Source of the DNA: Asterias amurensis
Lineage: Eukaryota; Echinodermata; Asteroidea; Forcipulatida; Asteriidae
Reading direction: 5' to 3'
Assembly: GCF_032118995.1 (NCBI RefSeq)
Contig: NC_092666.1
Span: 1,178,001 to 1,242,000 of the forward strand
DNA length: 64,000 bases
Shown here: piece by piece, positions 43,170 to 54,469 of the stretch
Layout of the letters: each line of letters opens with the position of its first letter
Position numbering within the stretch: position 1 is the first letter of the stretch
Made by a program: the position numbers and the translations under genes
The notes under the pieces: model-generated
The model's database searches: none
What the model saw: the letters and a program-made list of their open reading frames with translations, nothing else
What the model was told of the DNA's origin: nothing

Positions 43170-43980
43170 TGATGACGCCATCATACCGTCATTTCACAAT
43201 TCACGACAACTTGCCAATATCTAACAATATACAAAGTTTCAACAAAATCGCAGCATTACTTCGACAATTATACGACTTCAAAAAGTGCACCTTTAATACC
43301 GCGTCATGTGACCCCCGATGACGTCATTGATCTAAAACTTCACACATATGATGCCTGCCTGACAGTAAACGTATGTCTAAAATATAAAGTGATTACAAAA
43401 AACTTCACCACAGACTTCAAAAAGTCCATTTTGAAGAGTTTTCAACCTGCCGCTAGAGGGCGCTGTTGTATTTTGTGACGTCATTGATATTTTTGTTTAA
43501 CTGCCGACCCTTCCCAGGCATTAACATCGTTGAAAGCAACTTCATAACTTGTGCCATTTTTTAATTAAAGGGCACTTCCCGTTTCGACCGGAAGTAGAGG
43601 TCATGTGAGGTCACGCACACACAACAAAATGAAGACCTAATTTATCCCTCCTCAATCCCGCAAACAGATCCCTACGGTCTCTTATGACTGATTTGTTTAT
43701 AGATTTTCAAACATTTAACACACAACACCTTTAAGATGACGTCACGTGACTTGTGATGATGTCATAATGACATACTTGTTTTGTAATGATCATTGCACCA
43801 ATACCTTTCATCACTGAAGGTTTCATTGCAATACACCGATCCTAAGTAAGGAACATTGCAAATCAGCACTAAAATATATTACTGGCCAAGCGGGTCTCCC
43901 ATCCAAGTACTGACCGGGCCCGATGATGCTTAACTTCAGTGATCAGTAAACGGCCTAACGTTCAAAACGGGCTGACTGAC
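43170..43980 (-). mobile_element. Interspersed element with 5S rRNA-like head
   Basis: Read on the minus strand it starts with a 5S-like block near 43975 and runs into AT-rich repeat sequence with many gtgacgtca-type words (for example 43738-43770 and 43310-43335). It is bounded on the plus side by a (GAA)n run at 43981-44005. A 5S-headed SINE (SINE3-like) is possible; the body is not recognised. Confidence 0.5.
43878..43972 (-). pseudogene. 5S rRNA-derived sequence
   Basis: The minus strand reads gaagttaagcatcatcgggc and ggtcagtacttggatgggag then acc, closely matching the 5S rRNA region around AAGCTAAGCAGGGTCGGGCC and TAGTACTTGGATGGGAGACC. This part includes the internal promoter. The 5' portion is diverged and the 3' end (gcttggccagtaat) does not close the helix, so it is not a working 5S gene. 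Confidence 0.8.
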
Positions 43981-44008
43981 GAAGAAGAAGAAGAAGAAGA
44001 AGAAGATG

Positions 44009-44242
44009 AACTAGAAAGCACAGGAGCTGTATTTGAGCAAATACGGGTATCTCTACCCAACTAACGGAAGGGAAATGTTTGTTAAAAACACCTTGAACAC
44101 AGACTCCGTACGTAAAGCCCTTTCATATGATGTATAGATTGTCAAAATAGCTTTTGTGGTTGAGGACCTAGGAACTGATGAATAATGACGACTTGAGAAG
44201 AAACTAACTAACCGGAAGGGAAATATTTGTTAAAAACGCCTT
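44009..44242. repeat. 234-bp direct repeat, second copy
   Basis: Second copy of 42708-42941, with few differences (ctctacccaactaacggaag for ctctgcccaactaaccggaag-type sequence). It follows the (GAA)n run directly. Confidence 0.9.
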
Positions 44243-44758
44243 GAAAGCTCTCCTTGGCATGGGGATTTTTTATATTTAATTTAGTAATAATGAAAAACTT
44301 TTTTTTTAAATCGACAGACAAGGAATTTGATGGCTGCCAACGAAAAATAAAACCACAGACAAGTTAAGAAGGCATGCCCTACTTTCACGAATATTATCCT
44401 GTCAAATAATTCCCGAATGTAGCTTATCATCATCAGTAATAAAACCAAAAGACAGTTTTCACGAATTAGATGCAGCACTACGTTTATCGGCCACACGTAC
44501 TTGTATCCGTATTTTTGAGCACGAAGTAAATTATCATTAAAAAACATTTTATATCAAAACTTACCCTAATATCATTGATGCAAAATGTTCGCCTTCTCAG
44601 TGGGTGATATATCAGGTGAAGACTGTTATTAATAATAAAATGCCCTCAGAGCCAAATTTGTCAATTTTATCTTACGGTAACCGAGGATTTTAATGGCTGC
44701 CGCAAGAAAAAGTTTTGTCATCACGAATCTTACGTCATGAAGCCGCCGCAGAACTTTA

Positions 44759-44912
44759 CTAAAGAGCCGACAACAGACGACAACTGTCAACTACCGAAGG
44801 TCTACTCTATATTGAAGGGCAAAAGAGTTTTGTGTGAGCTGCGACTTGCATTATGCATGTTACACAAGTTGTCGGTTGTTGTCGCCAGTTGTCGGTTTTT
44901 TAAAAGTATAAC
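44759..44912. mobile_element. Small MITE, gccgacaac...gttgtcggtt ends
   Basis: The left aaagagccgacaacagacga with caactgtcaact is mirrored by agttgtcggttgttgtcgcc and agttgtcggttttttaaa on the right. The interior is short. Copy number elsewhere is unknown. Confidence 0.55.
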
Positions 44913-45110
44913 CGACATTTGGGTATCATTTTTTGAGCCCGTTTACAAAACTACGACTTGAGCTTGCGCTCCCTCTTGGGCTCCGGCTTGGGCTCTATCT
45001 GCCTGTGTGAAGGCCTGCACGGCGGAAAGGGCGCGCTTTCTAAATAACTGACGGAGCCAAAGCCAACGCCCAAGCCCCCAGGCCGTGGTTTCACAAACGG
45101 CCTGACTGAC

Positions 45111-45214
45111 GAAGGAGGAGAAGGAGAAGGAGAAGGAGAAGGAGAAGGAGAAGGAGAAGGAGAAGGAGAAGGAGAAGGAGAAGGAGAAGGAGAAGGAGAA
45201 GGAGAAGGAGAAGG
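45111..45214. repeat. (GGAGAA)n microsatellite
   Basis: About 17 hexamer units of aaggag. It is preceded by acggcctgactgacgaagg, which also precedes the (GAA)n run at 43981 (acgggctgactgacgaag), so both microsatellites may be tails of the same element family. Confidence 0.95.
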
Positions 45215-45280
45215 ACAATATCTCTGCCGTTTCACGGGCAGAGACAACTTTAATTGTTCAGTATAAACCTTTTACACGTT

Positions 45281-45664
45281 TTAAAGGCAGTAGACACTAT
45301 TGGTAATTACTCAAAATAATTATAAGCATAAAACCTTACTTGGTAACGAGTAATGGGGAGAGGCTGATGGTATAAAACATTTTGAGAAACGGCTGTCTCT
45401 CAAGTGACATAGTTTTCGTGAAAGAAGTAATTTTCCACGAATTTGATTTCGAGACCTCTGGTTAGAACTTGAGGTCTCAAAATCAAGCATCTGAAAGCAC
45501 ACAATTTCGTGTGACACGGGTGCTTTTTTTCATTATTGTCTCGCAACTTCGACGACCGATTGAGCTCAAATTTTCACAGGTTTGTTATTTTATGCAATAT
45601 GTTGAGATACACCAAGGGAGAAGACCGGTCTTTGACAATAACCAATAGTGTCCAGGGTCTTTAA
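45281..45664. mobile_element. TTAA MITE, family 1 (copy 5)
   Basis: Begins TTAAaggcagtagacactat and ends gtgtccagggtctTTAA, both TTAA sites present. The interior includes a hairpin ttgatttcgagacctc / gaggtctcaaaatcaa. The best complete copy of the long form. Confidence 0.9.
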
Positions 45665-46908
45665 ATAAAACAGAAATGGTGTAAGATTTACCCCCGTTCC
45701 TTGAGGCATTCTCATTGCAGTTCCTTTTTGTTAATGACCGGTAAAAAGTGTTAATTCATAAGCGTGACACGCGACCTTGCACCTGTTCTAATAAGACAGT
45801 TTCTTCATTCCTTTTGGTCGAGAGCAAATAGCCGACTTCGTTATTTGTGACCAAAATAAAAATATTTATTTCAGGCGGAACAGTAAAACGGTTATGGAAG
45901 TTTTGCTGTTGGGATTGTTTTTCAATTAACATGATGAATAGAAGCTTAACAATAAAAAGTTTAAATTTGTTAATGGAGTCAACTCTCAATTATCACATTG
46001 TATTTTGTTTTCATCTTTCTTGTTCTTTTCCCTCGATTTTAGCGAGTATGTAGTTCTCACTCTAGTGCCTACTCGAATTGTTTATTGTAGGAGCGACTCT
46101 TGTTTTGTCTTCATATGGTTTATTGCCATTTTCTCAATGAACTGAAAGAATAAAAAAAAAAACATGTACCTGAATCCCAATACAGTTTCTCGGCCGAGTG
46201 TTTGTTTAGAAATTGTAATATCATTATCATAATACTAATAGGGCATTTGATAGAAACAAATGTAAAGTTAGTTTGCTTTATTGCATTTCAATCAGAAACT
46301 TTTTCATACTTCAAACTATCGATCGTCATGTTTTCCCCCCATTTCTATTCTCAACTTACAACTTCAACTGACAGACTCAAACCCGACCAAGTGCACATTA
46401 ATTTACCCGTTTGAAGGAATTGCGCCGCCATTGTTGGGCCGCGTGTTTATGCACGCAGCATAGCGCAATGTCCTATCCAGTCAGTATAATGGAGATCAAT
46501 GGTTGTGCCACATCACGCGATGCGCGCGACGCCCACAGCATCCCCCATAAGGAGTTGTTTACGCGAGGGCAGCGGAGGGCTCAACCATTTCATAGCTGGA
46601 GTGGTGTTGTGTGTTTAAAGAAATCACTTAACAATTATAATGTTTGCATTTATTTTACTTTTTGACCAAAAAGTGATGATGTTTATGACCATAAAGGTAT
46701 TTATGAATGGGAATCAAAGTGTGTTGAATCGGTTTTCAACTAGTGGTTTAAACCCGCTGAGGCCTGGTTCTTTATAATTTACCTCGACTTCGTCACGGTA
46801 AATGATCAAGAACCGTGCCTCGTTGAGTTTAATACACTGGTTCAAAACCTCTTCATCACACATTGATTCCCTTATCCACGATAGCAAGACGTGTAGGTTT
46901 CCGAAACC

Positions 46909-49900
46909 ATGGGGCAACTTTTCACCACCATGCAGGATCTGGCCGAGAAGTACGATAAGGACATCAAGAAAGACCTGGCGAAGCTCCAGGTTCTCCGCGA
47001 TCTTGATCTCTTCGTTCTGGACAACTCAATCCGTGAGAGCACCGTTGGCCAGCTCAGGGGCCACACCCTGGAGAACAAGTGGCAGATTTATGATGAAGTT
47101 AAGCGATGTGGTTTCACTAACATCATTGTAGCATCATTCGCACATATGACCCGGGTAGATGACGTCTTCATCCAGCAACTCATAGCGAAAGGAGAAGACC
47201 GCAACGGTCTGTTTGCGTTTTCAGAGATAACAGAACGTAAGTTCTTCTCGACCATTCATTAATAAATTGCTTCAATATTCAGGGGGAAACGTTGTGGGTA
47301 ACAATAAATACCTTATTGAGAACTGCTTTACGCTTAAAATAACGTGGTAATCTAATAAGCAATATACTGCGCATCTGAGCACTTTGCCTCGTCAGATTGA
47401 CGACTTTGTTTCCTTCATAATGGACCGAGTGGACCAGAATAGTTTTGAATTTGTTCAAGACGCAATTCAAGTTGCTGTTTCTTTAACCGTGTATACGGTT
47501 TCAAACATCAACCAGAATTGCCTGTTGCAAATTGTTTTCCACCTGAACGATTTGGTATGCAAAGTGTGCGAGTTGCCCGACATTATGTCTAAACAGCGCG
47601 CTAAAGAGATGACTACAATGCATTTTATAAAACACCTATTCGGGGTCACCGCACAAACTCCACGATGTCCGCCCAGGTGGCGGCCATTTATGAGTGTCAA
47701 CAATGCATTGACGACTGACATATTTTGTATACTTTAAAGGAACACGTTGCCTTTGATCGGTCGAGTTGGTCTTTGAAAAGCATTTAATTGTAACCGTTTG
47801 ATAAAATGCACATGGGTAGAGAGATGTTGTAAAAGTAGAATACAATGATCCACACAAACATGCCTCGAAATTGCACGGGTTTCCTTCGACCTTGTCGGCT
47901 AACACGGTCGGCCATTTATGGGAGTCATATTTTTGACTCCCATAAATGGCCGACCGTATTAGTTCGCACAGTAAAGAGCAAACCACGCAATTTCAAGGCA
48001 AATTTGTGTGGATCATTGTATTCTACTTTTAAAACATCGTTCCAACCTTTTGCATTTTAAAACAAACGGTAACAAACCCTTTTTATATGACCCACTCGTC
48101 CGATCCAAGGCAACGTGTTCCTTTAAAGTTGTTGCGTATGTATGTACACGATACGAGCATACTATTTTGTTACTGACGTGGCGGCATAAAGTTGCAACAG
48201 GGTGCAACCTAGTCACCAACGAGATTGGAGGTCGCAACAATAATTATAGGGTGCGGTCGATTAGATTTCTTGGGTCGACCCCGGTCTGCCCCGGTGCGTT
48301 CGAATAGCTTTGACGTCATTCCAGGGGCTCACCCGGGTCAGCCCCCCGTGCCCTGCTTATGGAGTGGGTCACTTGGGGGCAGTGGCGTAACTAGACATTT
48401 TCATTTGGTGGGGCAAGTGGGGGCAAAGATTAAATTTGGGGGGGGGGCCAAAGAAGTGCAAGATTATTATTAAATGTGTTAACTAATATATAGTTGATAC
48501 ACACCAATGCAGTTCTAAAACAGTCTACATAGTCAGCAGGTAACAAAAGATTGCGAAAACAACATCTTAGAGAACTTGTCATTTTGTATAAGATATATTT
48601 TTGACTGTATAAAAGGATTAAATTACCAACTGTGGTCACCAAGTACCAACTTAGAGTTGTACACGGCATTCTCAAATAGGCTTTGTGGGTGTGTAAATAC
48701 CCAAAACATAATAATATTAGGCCAAGTAAAAATAGAAAAATAGAAATTGTTTAGCGTCCCCGCCCGCTTCCTTTTTACAGGACACCTCTTTTTTTTCTAA
48801 AAATTTTTTTATGCAATTTTTTTTTGTTTTTGTTTTGAAAAAGGGTTATTTTAAATGATCTCAGCAAAAAAAAAAAATCTGAATGTCTTGTCTGAATGCC
48901 TTGACCAAACTGTTTCATTAATGTTTTGTGTATTTCAGCAGCAGAAAAAACAGTTGATATTTGACATTCATGGCGGCCATCTTGAAATAAAAAATAAAAA
49001 GCCCCTCCTCCTTCCTTTTTTTTTGAGAAACCCAGACACTAAACATGTTTCTTTTTTTTACTCGGCCTTATTGTAACAAGTGTAAGCCATCAAAAAAAAA
49101 AATACAGGATCGAAATTGTGGGTGTTTAATAATCACATTTTAGTTATGAAACGGATATTTAAAATAGGCCTACCTCTCAATTGCACCGCTTGCTTCAAAG
49201 GAGAAGAAATGGTCTAAGCAACCTTTTTCGCTGGCCATTGTTTGCTGTTGTAAATTTCTCTGTAGTGCATCTGACCATGGAGGTAGAAATTTTTTCCTCC
49301 ATGATCTGACTTTGTGTTTACGGAGCTATTGGTCTGCATTCAGACCACCACGTATTTAACAGAACTTTGTCACATCCTGCACTCTCTGTAACCGCAAAAC
49401 CACAACAAACATTTACCGCCAATACGATCGCGCGCGCGTTTCCACGCATTTTTCATGTTATAGTCCACGGAGGGCCTACTGATATGAATACAAGTTTTCC
49501 TTTTTACGACAGCATTTTATGCAGCCTTAAACGATTTATATATAAGCCCTATGTATAAGATCTCTGATTTCATATGGGGGGGGGGGGCAAGAGTGGGGGG
49601 GGGGGCAAGGGTTCTGAGCGGGGGGGGGGGGGGGGGGGGCGCCGGCCCCCCTGCCCCCCCCCCCCCCTCTGGTTACGCCACTGCTTGGGGGTGACCCAAG
49701 GTGCATGACGTGTACCACGAGAGGGCGAGTGTGATCGTTCGATTAACTCTTGTCAGGGGCTCATCCGAGTGAGCACCGCGGGGTCGACCCAGGGAAGCTT
49801 ATCGCACGCACCGATTATAGGCCTACATATCACACAATATCTTTTTGTTCCTCGAACGGCCTAAGTGTAAACTTTTGTATTTACAGATACAAAGAACCGC

Positions 49901-52493
49901 TTACCAGACAAAGAGACAGTTCCCGTCGGAATGACAAAGCTCAAGAGCCTAGGACTGTGGAACACCATCCTGGAGGTGGACCTCAGTGATGGAGTGTATG
50001 ACTTCACCAAGTTCACTATGGATGACATGTGCTCACTTATCAAGAAGTGGATCCGCTGGGTCAAGAAGAACCTGAACAAGGACGCCAAGGTGCTGATCAA
50101 CCTGAGGGACATAACAGATGTCATGCCCACCCACCCAATCAGGGTGTTCAAGCTGGTAGAGTACCTGGCCAAACTGCCTGAAGACATCCGACCGTTCGGA
50201 GTGATATTTGAAGAGGCCAAGGGGTCCTGTCTTCCGGAGGAGTGTGGTGAATGGGCGAAGTATATCCGGCATATCATGAATATGCATAAGTGGCCCGGGA
50301 AACTGCTGGTGCACGTGCATGAGAAGTACGGATATGCTGACGCAGCTCAACTAGAGGTGAGACTAGGAGCAAGTTCGAGTGCGCACATTTAGTCCACCAG
50401 TGGTCGACCACAGACTAGCAACGCACATGCGCAGTGACGTACTCACCCGAACGAGTCTAGTCAACCTTCCACCTTTTCGCTTTAGTAACACTGGTTCCCC
50501 TCTGCGCTTAACATAGGTTAGAATGGAATATGCTGTTGGGACCAGTGAAGAAACCATGGGCTCGAGGCTGGTTCCAAATGGTCGACCACATAGTCAACCA
50601 ATGGTCGACCAGCCTGGGTTCGAGTCAAAATGGTCAACCTTTAGTTAACCATTGTGCACACTCGAACTTGCTCATGTTTTGTGTAAACCGGGCCCAAATT
50701 GTTATGCCAAGCATTAAGACTGACAAAGGTCTTACAAACCCAACTTTTCTTTCATTGCTTGTTTATACAAAATTGACTCACCAGCACGAGAAGGTCGACA
50801 GCTAGTGTACAATACACACACAAAGCTAGGAGTGCGGCATACTGAACATGCACATTATGGCAGGGAAACTGACAGGTTCTAAAGGATGGAATCTGGCATT
50901 CATACATAACAGGCCTCGAAATGCGACTTCAGATGCACAGGCTAGGTTTTGTGTTGACCTTGTTAATTTGACTGTTTAAGTTAGTTTGTTCACACAAAAT
51001 ACTTAGCCCCAAAATGCAATAAACTCACTGGGGAATAATTTGGTTTGATTATTGGCCACTGATAGTGATATCTCTGAATTATCATTATGACATAGTTTAC
51101 TTGCGGGTGAAACAACCACAACCTTTTATTACGTTGGCAGAGCTTAATGAATGGCTGTGATGGCACGTGGGGTAGTATATGTATCGAGGGCGCCGCCCTG
51201 GGCAACGCATCCACTTGCGTGACCATGATGAACCTAATCCGCCTGGGAAATAAGAAAGTCCTGAAGAAGTTCAACTGCACCTACCTGAGGAAGGCTGCCA
51301 TAAATGTGACCAAGATCACAACTGGAGAAGGACCCCATCTGAAGCAGCCAGTGTACGGCGATAGGTCTCTGGACGTTGTCTTCAATCTGGCCAAGGAGGA
51401 TTTCGACCTGGCGGACTTCTTTGGTGTGGAGGCACCGCAGAGGATAACACCTCTGGCATCGGATGAGATGATACAGATGCGACTGGTCACACTCTTCGGA
51501 GAAGACGAGCAGTTTACAATTGAGAGAGCGAATAAGATGAAAGAGGTCATGCTCGAAGATCTTAAGAGCAACCGGTAAGCTAGGCTTGGTTCAAGCTGAC
51601 ATTAAATATACAATACTCGTTTCATTTCAGGTCGGAGCATAACAGAATCCTAAGACCTGAAATTAGATAGACAGCTCATGGCAGAAGGCACTTATGACAC
51701 CTAGAAAGAAAGAAAAAAAAAGTCGGCTTATCACGCACAGTGAGGTACAAGTCCTTTCTGCTCTGTGCTAAGCAAATCATTTTGGTCAAGTGTCTTGCTA
51801 GATGTCACGGTCTGGATTCAGTCCAGACACTGGTGACCAGGACTGTTCAGTGTGCTTGAGCTGACAGGATAAAACATTTTGGTGAATATCTTGCTCAGGG
51901 ACACAGGTCAAGGCCTGGATTCGGCCAAGACACTGGTGACCGGGACTTTGGTGGCATCCAAAGGTGGCATTCTACTTAAAAACTCTTCTGCATATACATG
52001 CATTTGTTTAGTCTTAGCTTCCTATCACCTGTTTTTTTATGACAGAAAGGAAGAATACATGAGTGTTGTGGGGGTTTCGGTGTTATTTGACCGGTCTGGC
52101 GGAAAAATCACCGAGACAATGAGGGACGCTATCGAGCAGATGGAGCTCAACAGTAATCATGCCGAGACCCTGATCAAGGACATCCGCGGGACTTGGGACA
52201 TCTGGGACATGAAGGACGAAGTGCAGGGAGATGACATGCTGGAATTTGATTCCTTCTACAATGGCTTCATGGCACCATACTTCTCCTGCTACCGCTGTTC
52301 AGAAACGCGTCAAGCTCTACAGGCTATCGACATGGATGCGGACGGGCAGGTCGACTGGAGTGAGTTTCTGGTTTACCTCAAGTGGGCCCTTCACCAGTAT
52401 CCGAACATCGGGACCACACAGGAGCTTCTGGACACCACGTTCCGTAAAGGTATCATCCCAGCCATGCGAGATGAGATACTTCGTAAAAGGTAA
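46909..52493 (+). CDS. DRE-TIM metallolyase-like protein with C-terminal EF-hands, copy B
   Basis: Four exons, 46909-47236, 49887-50356, 51141-51574 and 52046-52493, same lengths and phases as copy A, 559 residues, all open. Barrel motifs: L-D38-N-S-I-R-E43-S-T-V-G-Q (DRE), N-I-I-V-A-S-F (71-77, like the S-F strand of HMG-CoA lyase), H252-V-H254-E-K-Y-G, then the loop C-I-E-G-A-A-L-G-N288-A-S. The order and spacing fit HMG-CoA lyase/LeuA-type metallolyases, in which the H-x-H pair, the first Asp and the loop Asn bind a divalent metal. C-terminal: a degenerate EF-hand (about 468-480, DDMLEFDSF) and a canonical loop DMDADGQVDWSE at 506-517, so calcium binding is likely. No signal peptide or membrane segment is seen; probably cytosolic. 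Substrate and pathway unknown. Introns 1 and 2 hold nested MITEs. This copy has the most intact motif set. Confidence 0.88.
47734..48126. mobile_element. Palindromic TTAA MITE (GGAACACGTTGCC ends)
   Basis: TTAA is present at both ends (47734, 48123), followed by aggaacacgttgcctttgat and its complement (ccgatccaaggcaacgtgtt). Almost the whole element folds back: gtagaatacaatgatccaca and tcggccatttatgggagtca are mirrored across a centre near 47932. It lies in intron 1 of copy B. It has no coding capacity. Confidence 0.92.
48249..49811. mobile_element. GGTGCGTTCG MITE (copy 2), split by a hAT-like element
   Basis: The left part 48249-48371 (gggtgcggtcgattag, tgggtcgaccccggtc) and right part 49692-49811 (gagggcgagtgtgatcgttc, ggggtcgacccagggaagct) together match the whole element at 19098-19336. 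The insertion lies between them, after gtgggtcacttgggg. Confidence 0.92.
48380..49683. mobile_element. hAT-like non-autonomous DNA transposon
   Basis: Ends cagtggcgtaactaga and tctggttacgccactg are inverted repeats of hAT type. An exact 8-bp target duplication, cttggggg, flanks it (48372-48379 and 49684-49691). The 1304-bp interior is AT-rich with long G/C homopolymers near the right end (49576-49667) and no transposase frame. The exact duplication implies a fairly young insertion. Confidence 0.93.
50367..50673. mobile_element. MITE with GAGCAAGTTCGAGTG ends in copy B intron 2
   Basis: Ends gagcaagttcgagtgcgcac and gtgcacactcgaacttgctc are inverted with one mismatch in 20. The interior repeats ggtcgacca several times. 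It starts ten bases after the splice donor of exon 2. Copies A and C lack it at the equivalent place, where the donor runs straight into gggttttgtgt. Confidence 0.88.
51790..51960. repeat. Duplicated intron-3 segment shared with copy C
   Basis: Twice within itself it carries tcacggtctggattcagtcc and tcaaggcctggattcggcc-type words followed by agacactggtgaccaggact. The same pair, inverted, is in intron 3 of copy C (about 57685-57860). Copy A intron 3 lacks it. Confidence 0.75.
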
Positions 52494-54186
52494 GCATAAA
52501 AGGATTGATACAAATTATAAGTCTTATCCAGACCAATCGGTTTGTATATTATTATTTATACATGTTATATCTTGATAGTAAGAGGTTGTATTGGGTCTGC
52601 AACACTTAATAGGACTTATGGTTGTAAAAGTTCTCATACCACCTTTTCTTTAAAATGTTACTGTCGACGTTTAAAATATATTTAGCGGATTTGTCAGCCA
52701 CAATTGACGGCAACAGAATGGCCAGCGCTCTTGGTATCACTATAGTGGAGAGGGGTTAATAATATGAACTGCCAACCGTCGGTTCTTGAACCGAAAACGG
52801 AGCCTTGCCAGTGTGTGCTGCAGTTCAATCCTCACCGACTTTTCTGGTCGGCAAATCCAATCTATCAAGTTGCCATTCATTTAAAAAGTCACCCTTTTAT
52901 CAAATATATACCTTCACTTCCTGAGTGTAATGACTGGGGAGTCAAATTCCTTAATATTGTAGCTTGACCGAGGGTTTCAATGCACACAGTTTAATGACAC
53001 AAGAAGGTACAATTAACTGGCTTTCTGTTCTCGTTTCGGAGCTAATATTTACACTTAACAAGTCACTGAAATTACACGAAAGAGAAGGCCTAAGCCAGGG
53101 ATCGCCCTCTCAGGCGAGCAGATTTACCGACGGCCTGCTTGCGATTTTTTCTAGGATGGTAAAGACCAATAGATTTGCATACACGCCTATTATGGTACAC
53201 ACACACACACACACTTCGTGGTTATGTATAAAGGCAATAGCTGAATTCCCACTGATGAATAACTCAGCGTCAAGTGCGTGGCAGCTAATGGGAGCGTGTA
53301 TGCTAGTCTAATAACCTTTACAGTCCTGGGAAAAATAAATTCGCGGCCAGCTTGGGCCGCCAGCAGTGCTCCGAAGGGGAGTCGTGCTTGCGCCCCCTAC
53401 CGGTTGATCCGAAGGGGAGTCGTGCTTGCGCCCCCTACCGGTTGATCGGCACCGCCGCTACAATATCCTAGAATCCTTGAATGGACCGTTCCATATACAT
53501 AGGGGGTGGTCATGCCCAGGATTTGTTTTATTTGTCTGTTTTGTTTTCGTATATCACTTTTCCCAAAAAATATTTGCTAGTCAATATTAAGGGCATGGCC
53601 ATGCCATTAAGAACTTAGATAATTACAGAAATATACCAATTACTGGGTATCGCTATTGGAGGCCAATTATCTTATAAATAACTGGGCATTTGAATAAGTC
53701 CCTTAGAATGATTTAAAGTGAATATAAATGGATTGTATGATAGTGACTATTGGCACTTTAGCTCCTCTATATACAGTCAGAGGTGTTTCCACAGTCTAAG
53801 AAGCCAATTAGGGAAAAAGAAAGAAAGGAAAGAAAAAGTAACCAAATCGGTGGAGGCGTCAATCATTTATTCATCTGATAATATTCAAGGTTATAAAAAT
53901 ATGATTACAGTTAAACTTGATTACAAGTTAATTCATAAGCAAAAAGAAAATCTGAGTATGTTATGAGCTAACCCAGTTTTAAAATACATCTGTCAAAATT
54001 ATGATAATATTATTGTTAAAGTTGCGAGGGTGCATTATACACAACCCTTAAACTCAACCCCTACGTAATCTAAGTCACCAGTAGCCGAGAAAAAAAAAAA
54101 AACATGCAAACTATTGCGCTCCAATTGATTACCATAACTTGTAGACTTGTCAACAAATTAATGATAGGGTGCCGAGATGGAAGGGA
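52494..54186. other. Intergenic DNA after copy B
   Basis: Copies B and C are tail to tail across 4.6 kb. Here I see only a 38-bp direct repeat pair at 53371-53446 (ccgaaggggagtcgtgcttg start) and a short CA run at 53196-53214. Open frames at 52764-53311 show no recognisable domain. Confidence 0.6.
53371..53446. repeat. 38-bp tandem duplication
   Basis: Two identical units, 53371-53408 and 53409-53446, starting ccgaaggggagtcgtgctt and ending accggttgat. GC-rich in AT-rich surroundings. Confidence 0.92.
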
Positions 54187-54469
54187 GTTGGACACTGTTG
54201 GTAATTACTCAAACTAATTGTTTAGCATAAAGATTGACTTTTATAATGATCAAAGTAGAGCTGTTGTAGTATAGAACAATAAGGAGAAAGTAATGTAGTT
54301 TTTGAGCAAGAGGTAATTTCTCACTCAAATAATAAATTACTTCAGGCCTGGAGCCATCTGAAAACACACGAATCTGGCAACAAGGGTATTTTTTCTTTCA
54401 TTATTCACTTAAACTTCGATGACCAGTTGAGCCCAAACTGTCACAGATTTGTTATTTTCTGCATAAATG

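Larger units (their letters stand above)
42408..46908. other. Divergent intergenic region between copies A and B
   Basis: The starts of A (42407) and B (46909) face away from each other across 4.5 kb. Both ATGs share cgaaa(t/c)catggggcaact-like context and an upstream aggttcc/aggtttcc. Between them lie a duplicated 234-bp segment, a 5S-derived element, a (GGAGAA)n tract and a TTAA MITE. No exon is recognised. Confidence 0.65.

Noticed and set aside
43878-43972. Functional 5S rRNA gene
   Set aside because: Only the internal promoter part matches well; the ends do not pair and the flanks are repeat.
44943-45247. Ser/Phe- and Pro/Ser-repeat open frames on the minus strand
   Set aside because: They are translations of the (GGAGAA)n tract.
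49367-49718. Proline/glycine-rich open frames at the hAT right end
   Set aside because: They come from long G and C homopolymers inside the transposon.
52764-53311. Possible small gene after copy B
   Set aside because: Two open frames without recognisable domain, splice logic or codon pattern; treated as chance frames.
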